Shown: one piece after another, positions 1 to 11,497 of the stretch
Layout of the letters: the number at the start of each line of letters is the position of its first letter
How positions within the stretch are numbered: position 1 is the stretch's first letter
Origin: Culex pipiens pallens
Taxonomy: Eukaryota > Arthropoda > Insecta > Diptera > Culicidae
DNA length: 64,000 nucleotides
NCBI RefSeq assembly: GCF_016801865.2
Contig: NC_068939.1
Coordinates: forward strand, 147,414,715 to 147,478,714
Direction of reading: 5' to 3'
Notes under the pieces: generated by a model
The model's input: only the letters and a program-made list of their open reading frames with translations
Told to the model about the DNA's origin: nothing
Databases searched by the model: none
Translations under genes and position numbers: made by a program

Positions 1-480
1 TAAAGAATTGCTTCACAATTAAATTTTCAATCAGCTAGGGGTTTTATAACCAAAATATTTGTTTCGTTTAATCCGGATCAAAGCATTTAGTTTTTTATTA
101 ACAAAAATAAGGTTCTTTAGAAAGCTTAAACTTAATATATTTTTTTGTGAATTATACAAATTACAGATAAGGCCATTTTACATGATCATTAAAAATGGGT
201 CCGCGAGCCACAAAAAAACAACTCGCGAGCCATACTTTGGTCACCCCTGCTTTAAGATTTTCAAAAAAAAAACAATTTTTCTTGTCACTCTAGTGCACAG
301 CAACCAAGGAAGTTGTCTCAATTTTTTTTTCAAAATTGTCAGTCTTACTAACACAATCCTGCAACAATTTGATTGTAAAAATAGTTAAACTTTGATGTAA
401 ATTGTGTTGAAGTACAGTGCTTTGGGGGATGAATCAAAAATTATATGGAATGTTTCCCGTGCTCAGCAACTCATTTTTTG
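1..480. other. AT-rich stretch without a recognisable gene
   Basis: AT-rich sequence with short homopolymer runs. A 109-codon open frame on the plus strand is low-complexity (Phe, Lys and Ile rich) and shows no domain, so I do not call it a gene. Confidence 0.5.
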
Positions 481-1290
481 GGTCCCTCTTAGAGTTCCGA
501 ACAACCTCCAAAAATTTGGGAGCGATTGGATAAGCCCACAACTGGCGCAAAGCGAATGAAATTTGTATGGAAATTACTACAGGGAAACTTGCATTTTAAT
601 ATTTTTTTATTTACAAAACTCATGTTTTATTATTTATGAAACTAACACCGTGAAAGTAAAGCCTTGGATGTCCTGAACAACTCTTTTGAAGACAGTAAAT
701 TGCTAAATTGCTTCTGGCAAAAGTAACAGAGCGTTTGCTAAATTGCATTTGGCAAAAGTCACAGAGCGCTCAAGAGAGACATTTCGAAATACTTGGTATA
801 AATCATACTTTTTTCCAACACTGCCAAGTCAAGTGGAAAGTTTCAAAAACTACTATATATTTGAGGAATTGAGGTGCAACTTAACATAAAAAATGTCTTC
901 TTAACATTTCTTCATAACGATTTACGTAAGGTTCATCAAAATAGAAGAACAACCATGTTTGTTTTGTATTTCATGGTTCCTTTGGCAATGTTGGCAGAAA
1001 ATATGAGTTTCAGTGAATATGTCAATTCACTACTTTTGAAAACTCTGTATCTTTCTTGTGGAACATTTTTGCATTATACTGTCTACGGGAGAGTTTTTCA
1101 GGATATCAAGTGCTATACTTCTACGGTGTAAGTTTCATAAAATAAAACATGAGTTTTGTAAATTGAAAAATGTGAAAATGCAAGTTTCCCCATAGTAATT
1201 TCCATACAGATTTCATTCGCTTTGCGCCAATCGTGGGCTTAACCAATCGCTCCCAAATGTTGGGAGGACCAAAAAACTTTCTTTTGGTTG
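481..1290. repeat. Imperfect inverted-repeat element (~200-bp arms)
   Basis: About 200 bp near 490-710 reappears in reverse complement near 1080-1285. Shared landmarks include AGCGATTGG near 520 against CCAATCGCT near 1243, and an AAACTCATGTTTTATT motif near 617 against AATAAAACATGAGTTTT near 1140. The spacer (~710-1080) is AT-rich and encodes nothing recognisable. This looks like a fold-back or MITE-type element. I could not define exact ends or a target duplication. Confidence 0.55.
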
Positions 1291-1504
1291 TTTTTAATAA
1301 GAAATTGTCCAAGGAATTTATTAAAAATATACATCAATTAGTTTTTCTTTGCAGTTTACGATTCAAACGTGATTTTCACCCATTCCTCATTTTTTTATTT
1401 GATTACCATCGTGTTCCCCGGACAATTTTAATTAAGAATCAATGAATATCTCAAACTAAACCAAACCATTGTCGAGAAACAGCCCTTCAGAAATAAAAAA
1501 TAAA

Positions 1505-1546
1505 CTAACTTAATCCACCTACGTGGTTGGTGCCTTCCTCACTACG
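1505..1546 (+). repeat. Family C end fragment
   Basis: The motif CTTAATCCACCTACGTGGTT followed by GGTGCCTTCCTCAC matches the left end of the larger family C element at about 4000. Here it stops abruptly and is followed by family B sequence, so it is a truncated relic. Confidence 0.6.
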
Positions 1547-1666
1547 GACCAAATATAGGCCACGGGCGTCCAATTTTACGTAAAAGTCCCTTTGACATCC
1601 AATTTTCATATCAGCACCATTTTAGGCTGCAAATTATTGAAAAACACATCTTTTTTCGAATGTTCA

Positions 1667-2056
1667 CCCAGAACTGGGCATCGGCATACGAGAGGATAAA
1701 GAGCACGATTCGGTAGTAAAATGGTACTGTGTGCGGACGGAGAGGATAAATCCCGAAATTACCGAGAGTACTTTACTCATGGGTTCATTTTCAAAAAAAG
1801 TTCATCTATCAAAAAAAAAGTACCGGTACCTACCGAGACTCGAACCCAAGACCTTCGGCATATTGAACCGTGCCTTTGCCGTATGGCCCACCATGGTTCG
1901 GTGACGAAGTGGCGGTCTTTTGTTCATATAAGCCACTCAATAGGATGAACTGTTCCAATGAACGAATGAACACGCGAGAGGACTATACTCTCGCAAAATA
2001 GCACTTTCCTCACGATTCTTTTCGTGAGAACAATCCCCTCGTTCTTTAACTTTGGG
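1667..2056 (-). mobile_element. 390-bp insertion with tRNA-related sequence
   Basis: The insertion interrupts the family B fragment and is bordered by the direct repeat TGTTCA (1661-1666 and 2057-2062), a 6-bp target duplication. Its ends begin CCCA in both inward directions. Read on the minus strand it contains a tRNA-like segment. This could be a tRNA-derived SINE or a MITE that captured tRNA sequence. No protein is encoded. Confidence 0.5.
1822..1890 (-). promoter_or_regulatory. tRNA-like segment with pol III B-box
   Basis: On the minus strand the sequence GGTCTTGGGTTCGAGTCTC contains GGTTCGAGTCT, close to the RNA polymerase III B-box consensus GGTTCGANTCC. It is preceded by a degenerate A-box region. 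The segment does not fold into a convincing complete cloverleaf by eye, so I treat it as a tRNA-derived SINE head and not as a tRNA gene. Confidence 0.4.
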
Positions 2057-2240
2057 TGTTCAAAAATGGAAAGGGTCGTACCGACCCTCCAATAACAGAT
2101 ATCGAAAAAAAGGGGCTCAGATTCGTGATCAGGGACAAAAGTTACCCCTTAGCACAAAGTTTCACGCAAAATCGAAGAGCGGTTGGAACATTCTTTTTTC
2201 AATTTCGTGTGAGTTGGTGGAGAATTACCGCAATAGATTT

Positions 2241-2830
2241 TAAAGTATCTCAAATAATTTTCGTGAAATGTTGTGTTTCGGAATTATAAGTACCGTGAAA
2301 ATTTTAATTTTTGAGCGTGAACAATCATTAAGCCAAGTACGCAGCTGTCGTGCTAGCTTGTCGCACGTCGATTTTGGATCAAATTGAGTTAAGAACGCCA
2401 TTTTGTGCAGACCACAATGCCTCAGCTTTTGACCATCACAGATCCCCGAAATTCGATCCTGAGATATTCCATAAAAACCGGAAAGAAGTTTCAATCTTGT
2501 CGTGCTCCCTTGACACACCCTGAAAATTGATGTGAATGCGACAATTGGCCAACGGGATTTGAGGTCAGAACACTTTTGACACAAGTACGGGCTAGACTAC
2601 CGTAAGCATTTGTAATTATAACTCGGGACTCCAGCAACCAAATTCATCCAAACTTTAGGACAGTGCACAGAATAGTCAACGAAACAAAACGTCTTTGTTA
2701 TTGTTTACATTTTTTGCTCTCTTTTTTGTTTATTCAAGGTCAAACATTATAACGCGTTTTTCTCGAAACGTCAAAAAGCGACGTGCGACAAGTTAGTACA
2801 ACAGCGACGATGTACCTGTACCTGTAGCCA
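2241..2830. other. No gene recognised
   Basis: Unique-looking intergenic sequence. A 114-codon minus-strand open frame (2240-2584) has no recognisable motif or neighbour support, and I consider it chance. Confidence 0.4.
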
Positions 2831-3720
2831 CATTCACTCACCCGCAGATCGATGCGTTGAACACGTCAACACTCCGCAAATTATTGCATTACACACGCAA
2901 ACTTCCCACACACACACAAACACACCAGAACTGACAAATACTACCGCTCGTAGTACCACCGCACTAGTACGACCAGCTGGGGTCGGGGTATCTCCCGGAA
3001 GCAAACCACGCACCGACACGAAACTTCCGGAAATGTTTCACGCGACCACGACGGCGGTCACCAACCCACACGCAAGTCGTAACGCTCCGACGATTCCCAA
3101 CCGACTGACTTGATAATCCTCCGCCGTTGCTGGAAGCTCGTCGGAACAGAACCCGTAGACGGCGGAAGCGGGTGGAACCGGCCACCTTCCGCCATCGCAA
3201 CCGGTGCATCGCCAGGTCACCGGGACCGGTCAGGCGCAGTCACCGTGAGCAGGCGCTTCGGAATGTCGCGCGACGCCCGGGACCTGTTGCACGATACAAA
3301 ACCGTGGTGGCGTCGCGCGACACGTTACCCCATCCCTTAAGGTTGCAGCGTTTCGCTCGCGGGAGAGAGAACCGTTGTCTCGCTCTCCGGAGAGTGAGTT
3401 CCGCCACTTCAAGCTCCGACCTTGCCGTTAACCCGAAGACGGTTCTCCGCGGTTCGGCGAAGGGGTTCTCGGCCGAAGATCCGGATCGTCGGATGCTGGC
3501 GAGCTTGTGACACAGTTCTTTGTCTGCCAGTGTTGTCGGACAAAACCGGGGAGTAGTGGGTAGTTGGGCAGCTCAACAAGTTGTGCCTGGCAGGCTTGCG
3601 GCGGCATCCTTGGGAAAGGTGGGAGGGGGAGGACTCCCCAAGGGGGTTGAGGGGAGGTTGGGCATCGGACGTTGGGTCGATTTTCCTTTGCCTGCAGATC
3701 TAATTGGTTGCGTGTAGCAA
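2831..3720. other. GC-rich, CpG-rich block, possible exon or promoter
   Basis: This block is markedly richer in G+C and CpG than the surrounding AT-rich DNA. Overlapping open frames occur in all directions, none above ~140 codons, and their translations are Arg/Ser/Pro-rich without motifs. Such islands in insect genomes often mark 5' exons, promoters or retroelement remnants. No splice-joined reading frame could be supported. Confidence 0.3.
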
Positions 3721-3729
3721 CTGAAGGTG

Positions 3730-3815
3730 TCACACACACACACACGCACTTACACTGAACATGATGTTTCAGCGGTGGGGCAGCAGTGTGCGTGTCTGTG
3801 TGTGTGTGTGTGTTT
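3730..3815. repeat. Inverted pair of CA and TG microsatellites
   Basis: A (CA)n tract near 3731-3747 is followed ~45 bp later by a (TG)n tract near 3787-3813. The two dinucleotide runs are complementary and could form a hairpin. Confidence 0.8.
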
Positions 3816-3994
3816 GGACGGTGCAATGTATCAATTACGGTGAACACGTCGATGAGCCAATCGTATTAGTTGATCAGCAATTCAATTTGATGCACGCATC
3901 TTCGATTAAGGAAAATTGAAAACAATTAGGTGACACAGTGACTGGTTTTTTGAATGTATTATTTTCAACGCACAATCAAAGACAAGCAGAAAAC

Positions 3995-5335
3995 AAAAAC
4001 TAACTTAATCCACCTATGTGGTTGGCGCCTTCCTCACTTTTTACCAACATTTGATGATATGATGGGTTTGGACACCAATTCCATCTATTTCTCAATAAAA
4101 AAAATACACAATTGTCACTTAAGCGGTCTTAACTTGAGACTGAGCGTTGCCAGGCCTTCAAACCTAACCAACGATGGGTCGGATGATAAATATCACTTAA
4201 GTGGTCATATCTCGAGACAGGGTTGCCAGATCTTCAATGTTTTGGACTCATTGTAAAGGTCTTTTGATCATCTAACCAACGATGGGTCGGATGATGGATC
4301 CGGACATAGTTTACAAACATTTAAGTGAGATCCGGCTTCAAAAAAGTACATGAATATCACTTAAGTGGTCATAACTTGAGACAGGGTTGCCAGATCTTCA
4401 ATGTATTGGCCACATTGGAAAGGTCTTTTGATTACCTAACTAACGATGGATCGGATGATGGATCCGAACATAGTTTACATACATTTAAGTGAGATCCGGC
4501 TTCAAAAAAATACATAAATATCACTTAAGTGGTCATAACTTGAGACAGGGTTGCCAGATCTTCAATACATTGGACTCATTGGAATGGTTTTTTGATAACC
4601 TAACCAACGATGGGTCGGATGATGGATCCGGACATAGTTTACAAACATTTAAGTGAGATCCGGCTTCAAAAAAGTACATAAATATCACTTAAGTGGTCTT
4701 AACTTGAGACAGGGTTGCCAGATCTTCAATGTTTTGGACTCATTGGAAAGGTCTTTTGATAACCTAACCAACGATGGGTTGGATGATGGATCCGGACATA
4801 GTTTACATACATTTAAGTGAGATCCGGCTTCAAAAAAGTACATAAATATCACTTAAGTGGTCATATCTCGAGACAGGGTTGCCAGATCTTCAATGTTTTG
4901 GACTCATTGGAAAGATCTTTTTATTACCTAACTAACGATGGGTCGGATGATGGATACGGACATAGTTTTCATATAGATAAGTGAGATCCGGCATCAAAAT
5001 TCCAGCACCTGATTCGCAACTCTGACACTTTTTTATACGTAACTTTTGAACTACTTATCGGATCTTCAAACAATTCAATAGTGCAGTATGGGGCACCAAA
5101 ACAAATCGAATGCAACTTGTTTGACTCAAATCGGATCAGCCAGTGCCGAGAAAACTTGGCAAGAATTTTGAGCACCAAAGTGAATACGCACACACATACA
5201 CACACACACACAGACATTTGTTCAGTTTTCGATTCTGAGTCGATAGGTATACATGAATATAGGTCTACGAGCTGTTTTTCAAAAGTTCATTTTTCGAGCA
5301 GGATTATAGCCTTACCCTCAGTGAGGAAGGCAAAA
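3995..5335. mobile_element. Family C element with internal tandem array
   Basis: The left end carries CTTAATCCACCTATGTGGTT followed by GGCGCCTTCCTCAC, and the right end carries CAGTGAGGAAGGC, so GCCTTCCTCAC is inverted at the two borders. Between them lies the 164-bp tandem repeat, then unique sequence with a (CA)n tract near 5187-5215. Related pieces are at 1505-1546 and 36410-37045. There is no coding capacity. It is a non-autonomous element of unknown superfamily; I could not define a target duplication. Confidence 0.55.
4193..5000. repeat. 164-bp tandem repeat, ~5 copies
   Basis: The marker TCACTTAAGTGGTC starts at 4193, 4357, 4521, 4685 and 4849, giving exactly 164 bp for every step. 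Each unit contains a gacagggttgccagatcttc motif, 'acgatggg(t)cggatgatgga' and 'aagtgagatccggc'. A shortened, diverged unit lies just upstream (about 4117-4192). The copies differ by a few substitutions. Confidence 0.95.
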
Positions 5336-5375
5336 AACCTTTTAAAGCGAAAAAAATGCCCACAATTTCAACTAA

Positions 5376-6300
5376 CCCGAGCAGACGGAAATAACTTGGG
5401 AATAACATTTTTTGATATTTGAAAATACTAGCCCAATAACATTTTGTGTTATTTATAACAAGATTTGTTATTCGTCGTTATGAATAAAAATAATTGTTAT
5501 TCGTCGTTATGATTTTTTTGTTATCGGATTGTTATTGTAATAACAGACTAATGCCATTTTTAGTTATTCTTCGAACAAATCTTTGTTAATATTTTTTGTT
5601 ATTTTAACAACTAATCCGATCATTCCAATAACAGTTGGCAGTACTCTTCCATAACAAAAAATGTTATTCCGAACCCGGGCAGACGGTAATAACAAAATTC
5701 ATGCCATTTAAATAACAAATACTGTTAAAATAACAAGAAGTGTTATTGAATATTCTTGCAAAATCCATTTTTGCATAAGAGTTTAATAACAGATTATGTT
5801 ATCATAACAAAGTTTGTTATTGGTCTGATATTGGTTGAAAGCCAAAACAACTTTGGAATAACGTTTTTTGTTATGGACGAATACCTCCAACTGTTATTGG
5901 GATGATCGGATTAGTTGTTAAAATAACAAAAAATAATAACAAAGATTTGTTCGGAGAATAACTAGAAATGTTATAAGTCTGTTATTACAATAACAATCCA
6001 ATAACAAAAAAATCATAACGACGAATAAAAAATCCTGTTATAGATAGCATAAAATGTTATTCACCTAGTATTTTCTAATATCAAAAAATGTTATTCCCAA
6101 GATATTTCCGTCTGCTCGGGAAGTTGTTTTGACTTGCAACCAATATCAGACCAATAACAAATTTTGTTATGATAACATAAACTGTTATTATACCCTTATG
6201 CAAAAATGGATTTTTCAAGAATATTCCATAACACTTTCTGTTATTTTAACAATATTTGTTATTGAAATGGCATGAATTTTGTTATTACCGTCTGCCCGGG
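5376..6300 (+). mobile_element. Family A MITE, split by a second family A copy
   Basis: Family A elements are about 447 bp, start CCCGAGCAGACGGAAATAAC and end CCGTCTGCCCGGG. They are dense in TAACA/TGTTA motifs and encode no protein. This copy is intact at both ends but is interrupted at 5674-6120 by an opposite-orientation copy. Its left half also carries a small internal duplication of the 'ttattcgtcgttatga' segment near 5468-5508. The bases flanking the outer ends (AA and TA) do not match. Confidence 0.9.
5674..6120 (-). mobile_element. Family A MITE nested in a family A MITE
   Basis: A complete 447-bp reverse-oriented copy (CCCGGGCAGACGG to CCGTCTGCTCGGG) sits inside the preceding one. 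The host copy resumes exactly after it, and the dinucleotide AA is duplicated (5672-5673 and 6121-6122). This gives a clean 2-bp target duplication. Confidence 0.92.
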
Positions 6301-6371
6301 TATCTTTTTTTTTTTTTTTTTTGCTAGATATTCTCACAGTATTCTTGTTAAAAAAAACTACTAGGGGAACA

Positions 6372-6817
6372 CCCGAGCAGACGGAAATAACTTGGGAATA
6401 ACATTTTTTGATATTTGAAAATACTAGGCCAATAACATTTTACGTTATGTATAACAAGATTTGTTATTCGTCGTTATGATTTTTTTGTTATTGGAATGTT
6501 ATTGTAATAACAGACTAATAACATTTTTAGTTATTCTTCGAACAAATCTTTGTTATTATTTTTTGTTATTTTAACAACTAATCCGATCATCCCAATAACA
6601 GTTGGAGTTATTCTTCCATAACAAAAAATGTTATTCCAAAGTTGTTTTGGCTTTCAACCAATATCAGACAATAACAAATTTTGTTATGATAACATAAACC
6701 GTTATTAAACCATTATGCAGAAATGGATTTTTCAGGAAGATTCCATAACACTTTTTGTTATTTTAACAGAATTTGTTATTGAAATGGCATGAATTTTGTT
6801 ATTACCGTCTGCCCGGG
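6372..6817 (+). mobile_element. Family A MITE, complete
   Basis: 446-bp copy with both terminal repeats. The flanking dinucleotide is CA on both sides (6370-6371 and 6818-6819). Confidence 0.92.
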
Positions 6818-6904
6818 CAGCATCTAATTCCAGCGTGCCGCTAATGTTGCCATATAAGCTCATTAAAAGTGTTTTCAACTGAAATCGAGTGATAAATAGC
6901 TCAA

Positions 6905-7270
6905 GAACCGGGACCCGTGGTGTAGGGGTAAGCGTGGTTGCCTCTCACCCAGTCGGCCTGGGTTCGATCCCAGAAGGTCCCGGTGGCATTTTTCGAGACG
7001 AGATTTGTCTGATCACGCCTTCCGTCGGATGGGGAAGTAAATGTTGGCCCCGGTCTAACCTAGAGGTTAGGTCATTAGCTCAGGTGTAAGAGTCGTCTCG
7101 ATGGGTAGGCCGTTGGGCTAACAATCCAAAGGTCGTCAGTTTGAATCCCGGGTGGATGGAAGCTAAGGTGTAAAAAGAGATTTGCAATTGCCTCAAAAAT
7201 CAAGCCTTCGCACACCTAGTTTCGAGTAGGAATCTCGCAATCGAGAACCAAGGCAATGCTGTACAAAGCA
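6905..7270 (+). mobile_element. Dimeric tRNA-derived SINE, Twin-like
   Basis: Two tRNA-related units lie in tandem. The first (about 6908-6982) starts GGGACC, ends GGTCCC, and carries an A-box-like TGGTGTAGGGG and a B-box GGTTCGATCCC, so acceptor-like ends pair. The second (about 7072-7152) has TAGCTCAGGTG and a diverged B-box AGTTTGAATCC. About 90 bp separates them, and an A-rich tail ends near 7270. The Culex Twin SINE has two tRNA-related regions, and this has the same plan, but the spacer looks longer, so identity is not certain. Confidence 0.6.
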
Positions 7271-7284
7271 AAAAAAATATGTGT

Positions 7285-7618
7285 AAAATCGCATGCAAAA
7301 GCATGCACATCATCTTTGTGAGAAAAAGCATGTAATATTGTATTGTTTACCGTACGTCGTATACTGTGTTAACTGCATACGATGTATGGGGAACCTACAG
7401 CTACATCGGTGAAGATCCAACTATTTCCATAGTGGCGAAATAGCCGAGTGGGTTGGGGCGCGGACTTGGTAATCTGAATATGACTCTCGCCGGATTGATG
7501 TTATTTATGGGGTGAGCAGACCTGAATTTTTTCTTCGGTACATGCTTTTTGTGTACACGTTTTCTCATACAATATTACATGCTTTTTCTCACATGATGTG
7601 CATGCTTTTGCATGCGAT
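7285..7618. repeat. Inverted repeat (~62 bp arms) around a tRNA-like segment
   Basis: Sequence at 7285-7346, including GCATGCAAAAGCATGCACAT and 'gagaaaaagcatgtaatattgta', returns in reverse complement at about 7554-7618. Between the arms, 7434-7500 carries an A-box-like TAGCCGAGTGGG resembling the D-arm of Ser/Leu tRNAs but lacks a good B-box. It is probably a MITE with an inserted or captured tRNA-like fragment. Confidence 0.6.
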
Positions 7619-8260
7619 TTTACCATCGGATTTTTTGTTGAGTAGAGCGAATAAGTTGATTTGTTTTTTTTTTGGTTAGAGAATTCCGAAAAACTTATTT
7701 TTCATGGAAAAAAAATTAAAAATTCTGCAGTATTCTGTTACTTGACTATAATTTTTTTGGGACATGTAATTTTATGGAAAATTTAATTTACTTTTCGAAT
7801 CTGCAATAAACCATATGGGTCATTTTGGATTTAAATTAAGAATTTTCGTTTCACAATTTGAGTTTATTTTTCAACTTTTCAGGGTTATTTTCAAGAGTGT
7901 GAGAGCGAGTACACGAGCAAAGCATACCCATCTCGCATCGACCTCACCAATCGGCCTGAAATTTTCAGGGGTTGTTTGTACATATAAAACTAGCATCTGG
8001 CCAATATATAAGCACTCAAGGTCAACGGGAAGTGAAGCAAATCGGGACACAAAGTTTGATCGTTAAAATCTTAAAAATGCTCTAGCTTAGGCAAAATTCA
8101 ATTAAATTTCATAACTAAAAATGCATCCGAAAGGGCTTGAAAAATGCAACAAAATAAATGGTAAAGCATCCCAATTGGTGAAATCTAAAGGGAGTTATTG
8201 GCATTTTAGTGAAAAAATAGCACAATTTTCAAACTCAAATAAAAAGTGTTCCATACAGAT

Positions 8261-9893
8261 TTGAGCGTCCAACTTCCCGTCCCGGGAAAAAAATCCGGGA
8301 ATTCCTGTTTCCAGGCAAATTTGTTAATTTTCCGGGAATTCCCGAAATTCAAGCGGAAGTAAACATTTTCTAAACCTTCTGGAACATTTTTTTTAAATGC
8401 TCTGAAAAAAAATTAATTGAAGAAACTCAACACGATTTTTTTTAATTAAATTTATTGTTTAGGTCATATATCAGATTACCAGAAATTTTGATATCAACAT
8501 TTATTTCTGAAGCATTTGGAAATAGATCTTGCCTAATGAATATGATTTTCTACAATGTATATATGCTTTTTGTAGAGTTATTGGTTTTAACTCGTTAAAA
8601 AAAATAAACCCCTTACTGCCAAAGTAAAATAGAGAGTTTTTTTACATTTTTGTTTACCATGATCAAATGAGATGAAAATCGAATTGGTATCGTTAAATAT
8701 TTCAAAAAATTTTGTGCAAGATTACCTAGTATTAACGAAATTACAATTTGAAGTAAAAGAATTATGGAGCACTGGTGCAAAAATGGGTGTTAGAAGGTTA
8801 AATATGTTAAAATGGAAGACTGATTGTGGCATGATGTGGATTTATCGTAAAATTTAAATCATGTTTCCGTGCCATGAAAAAACATTCAAACGAAGTCAAT
8901 TATAAACCTGAAAAACATGTGGTATAATATATTCATAAAAGATCATTGAAATAGTAGTTTATGCAACAAGTTGCAAAAAAAGGATTTTTTCAACACGAGT
9001 CGTACATTTATCCAACGAGGTTCACCGAGTTGGATAAATACGAAGAGTGCTGAAAAAATCAAGTTTTGCACGAGTTCCATACAACATTTTTTGCAATTCC
9101 GAAAAACACCCATTGAGTGAAATTTTCAGTAAAATTTTCATGTATTTTGTCAATAAATCGTTTAAATCAAAAAAAATGTTGAAAAGTGTTACTTTTCGAA
9201 ACAAGTGCTGAAAAGTTCAACTTTTCAGCACCCATTTCAGTGCTGAAAAGTAGAACTTTTCAGCATTTATTTTGAAAAGTGTTGCTATTCGATTCTGTTA
9301 TTTTTGGTACAGAAAAGTAGGCTATTTCGTCGTTCAAGAATGACAGGAAAAGTAAGTAGTTTCACGACGGAATTGCAAAAAAATACTTTATATGGGTTGA
9401 GAGGCACTCAAAAAACGAAAAAAAAAATATATTCAAAACCTGCTCCAATTATTTCAAAATATTCCGTTGTTTGAAGTAAAACAAATACGAGAAGTTAGAT
9501 TTTAAGGAAATACTAAAAAGCTTTACCATTTTGTTTAAGAGCTGAACCAGTATGACTTTTCAGAAAAGTTATTTGTCATGAAAAACATAATTTCAGCATT
9601 TGTGCTCTCTCAAACTGGTCACAGAGACAAGTTCAAAAGAAATTTTATGATTGTGGAGTATGGATTCATTTTACTCACTGTCTAAACACTTTGATAAAAA
9701 ATACTTCCCATCAAAAAATACCGGATATATTTTTTTCGATTTGAAAAAAAAAAGTCTTGCTGTTAATTGATCTTCACACTTATTTTAACCATTAAAGTCT
9801 ATATAATTTTGATGCATAATATTAATCAGAACCACGTTCAGAACAATTTTCAATATATTTAAAATTTGTAACCCCGGGAAATTGGACGCTCTA
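8261..9893. mobile_element. hAT-like non-autonomous element, 1633 bp
   Basis: The ends are TTGAGCGTCCAA on the left and, inward from the right, TAGAGCGTCCAA. Flanks ATACAGAT (8253-8260) and ATCCAGAT (9894-9901) form an 8-bp target duplication with one mismatch. An 8-bp duplication and A/G-start TIRs fit the hAT superfamily. The interior is AT-rich and contains a hairpin built on TGCTGAAAAGT motifs near 9205-9262. There is no transposase frame. Confidence 0.7.
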
Positions 9894-10567
9894 ATCCAGA
9901 TATCAACACGATTCGACCTGGTGATCTGAGACTGATAACGCTATGGGTAAGGCAGTATAACACATGTAAATTTTATCTCGGGGACACCTTAGATCCCATT
10001 TCCTGGGATAAAATTATCATATTCGTGTTTCTGAGTCAATTTCACAATAGAAACATGCATACACTTGTTTATTACCCTTTAATAATTAAATTGCAAAAAA
10101 TTCTTCAAGTCTCATTTATTGAAAATCAAGTTCATTTCCATGGATACTGGATGTCCCCACAGAAAAAAAACAGCTTCTATCTAATTATTTTTTGACTTTA
10201 AATTTTTAAGGGTTAAAATCGATGAAAATAAAAACTGTTATGCATATTTCTATTGCGAAATTGACTCAGGAACACGAATATAATAAAATTATCTCCAGCA
10301 AATGGGATCATTTTATTGCATTTTCAAGCCCTTCCAAAAGCATTTTGAATTTTGAAATTTAATTGAATTTTGCCTAAGCTTTTAAGATTTTTGACGTGTT
10401 TAAACCATAAAACTTTGTGTCCTGATTTGCTCCACTTCCCGTTGACATAGAGTGCTCATATATAGGCCAGATGCTAGATTTATATGTACAAACAATCCCT
10501 GAAAATTTCAGGCAGATTGGTGAGGTCCAAACTACGTCCCATTCAAAGGGGCAGACAAATACATTTT

Positions 10568-10615
10568 TTTATATATACATAAGGGGTACCCCTCTTATGT
10601 ATATATAAAAGCATA
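10568..10615. repeat. Short perfect-looking palindrome centred on GGTACC
   Basis: TATATATACATAAG and its complement CTTATGTATATATA flank a GGGGTACCCCT core. It lies within the right arm of the diverged family B element and could form a strong hairpin. Confidence 0.8.
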
Positions 10616-11049
10616 CGTATGCTTGTAAACATCATGAGTTATTGTGATGGGGCGTACCGCCCCTCCATCACGAGATATCAAAAAATGGACCTCGGATTCG
10701 TGATCAGGCACAAAAATTACCCTTTAGGACAAAATTTCATGCAAATCGAAGAGGGACCTTGGCAACTTTTTTCCGATGTCGTGTGAGTTGGCGGAGAATC
10801 ACCCATGTTACAAAATACTTGATACATTAGTAAAGTTATGCCTCTACCATAAAAATGCATTTCCTAAAGCTAACAGGTGTCCAAATTTTGATAAAAAAAA
10901 AATGTTTCAATTGAATCATTTCCAAATATGTTTACAATCACATACCAACAATGTGACCCAAAAATCGTTTTATTTCAGTTAACTTGAGCAATTCACAATA
11001 ATTTCATTAATTTGTTTTAATGAGTTCTCATGATTTCAATAAAAGCAAC

Positions 11050-11497
11050 CCCGGGCAGACGGTAATAACAAAATTCATGCCATTTCAATAACAAATATTG
11101 TTAAAATAACAGAAAGTATCATGGAATATTCTTGCAAAATCAATTTTTTGCATAAGAGTTTAATAACAGTTTATATTATCATAGCACAATTTGTTATTGG
11201 TCTGATATTGGTTGAAAACCAAAACAACTTCGGAATAACAATTTTTGTTATGGAAAAATACCGCCAACTGTTATTGGGATGATCGGATTAGTTATTAAAA
11301 TAACAAAAAATAATAATAAAGATTTGTTCGAAGAATAACTAAAAATGTTATAAGTCTGTTATTACAATAACATTCCAATAACAAAAAAATCATAACGGCG
11401 AATAACAAATCTTGTTATAAATAACATAAAATGTTATTGGCCTAGAATTTTCAAATATCAAAAAATGTTATTCCCAAGTTAATTCCGTCTGCTCGGG
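11050..11497 (-). mobile_element. Family A MITE, complete
   Basis: 448-bp reverse-oriented copy. Flanking dinucleotide AC on both sides (11048-11049 and 11498-11499). Confidence 0.92.

Larger units (their letters stand above)
1547..2240 (+). repeat. Family B fold-back fragment, split by an insertion
   Basis: Sequence at 1565-1666 and 2057-2240 matches the right arm of the complete family B element at 38450-38721. Shared landmarks are 'aaaagtccctttgaca', 'aggctgcaaattattgaaaa', 'tgttcaaaaatgga', 'gtgatcagggacaaaa' and a final 'gagttggtggagaattacc'. The two halves are separated by a 390-bp insertion. Confidence 0.7.
7640..10800. repeat. Diverged family B fold-back, split by a hAT element
   Basis: The left part (7640-8260) and right part (9894-10800) are largely inverted copies. 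For example 'aggtcaacgggaagtg' near 8019 matches 'cacttcccgttgacat' near 10432, and 'gcaaaattcaattaaatttc' near 8091 pairs with its complement near 10358. The right end (10640-10796) matches the family B terminal segment, ending 'gagttggcggagaatcaccc'. The arms are separated by the 1.6-kb element at 8261-9893. Confidence 0.65.

Noticed and set aside
3127..3847. 127- and 139-codon frames in the GC-rich block
   Set aside because: Overlapping frames on both strands, low-complexity translations (His-Thr repeats from the CA tract), no conserved motif and no supporting splice pattern.
4193..5000. CRISPR array
   Set aside because: Units are 164 bp with no repeat-spacer pattern, in a eukaryotic genome. 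It is an ordinary minisatellite.
6908..7152. Two functional tRNA genes
   Set aside because: The units have A/B-box-like motifs but imperfect stems, no consistent anticodon arm and a SINE-like linkage. I call them a tRNA-derived SINE.
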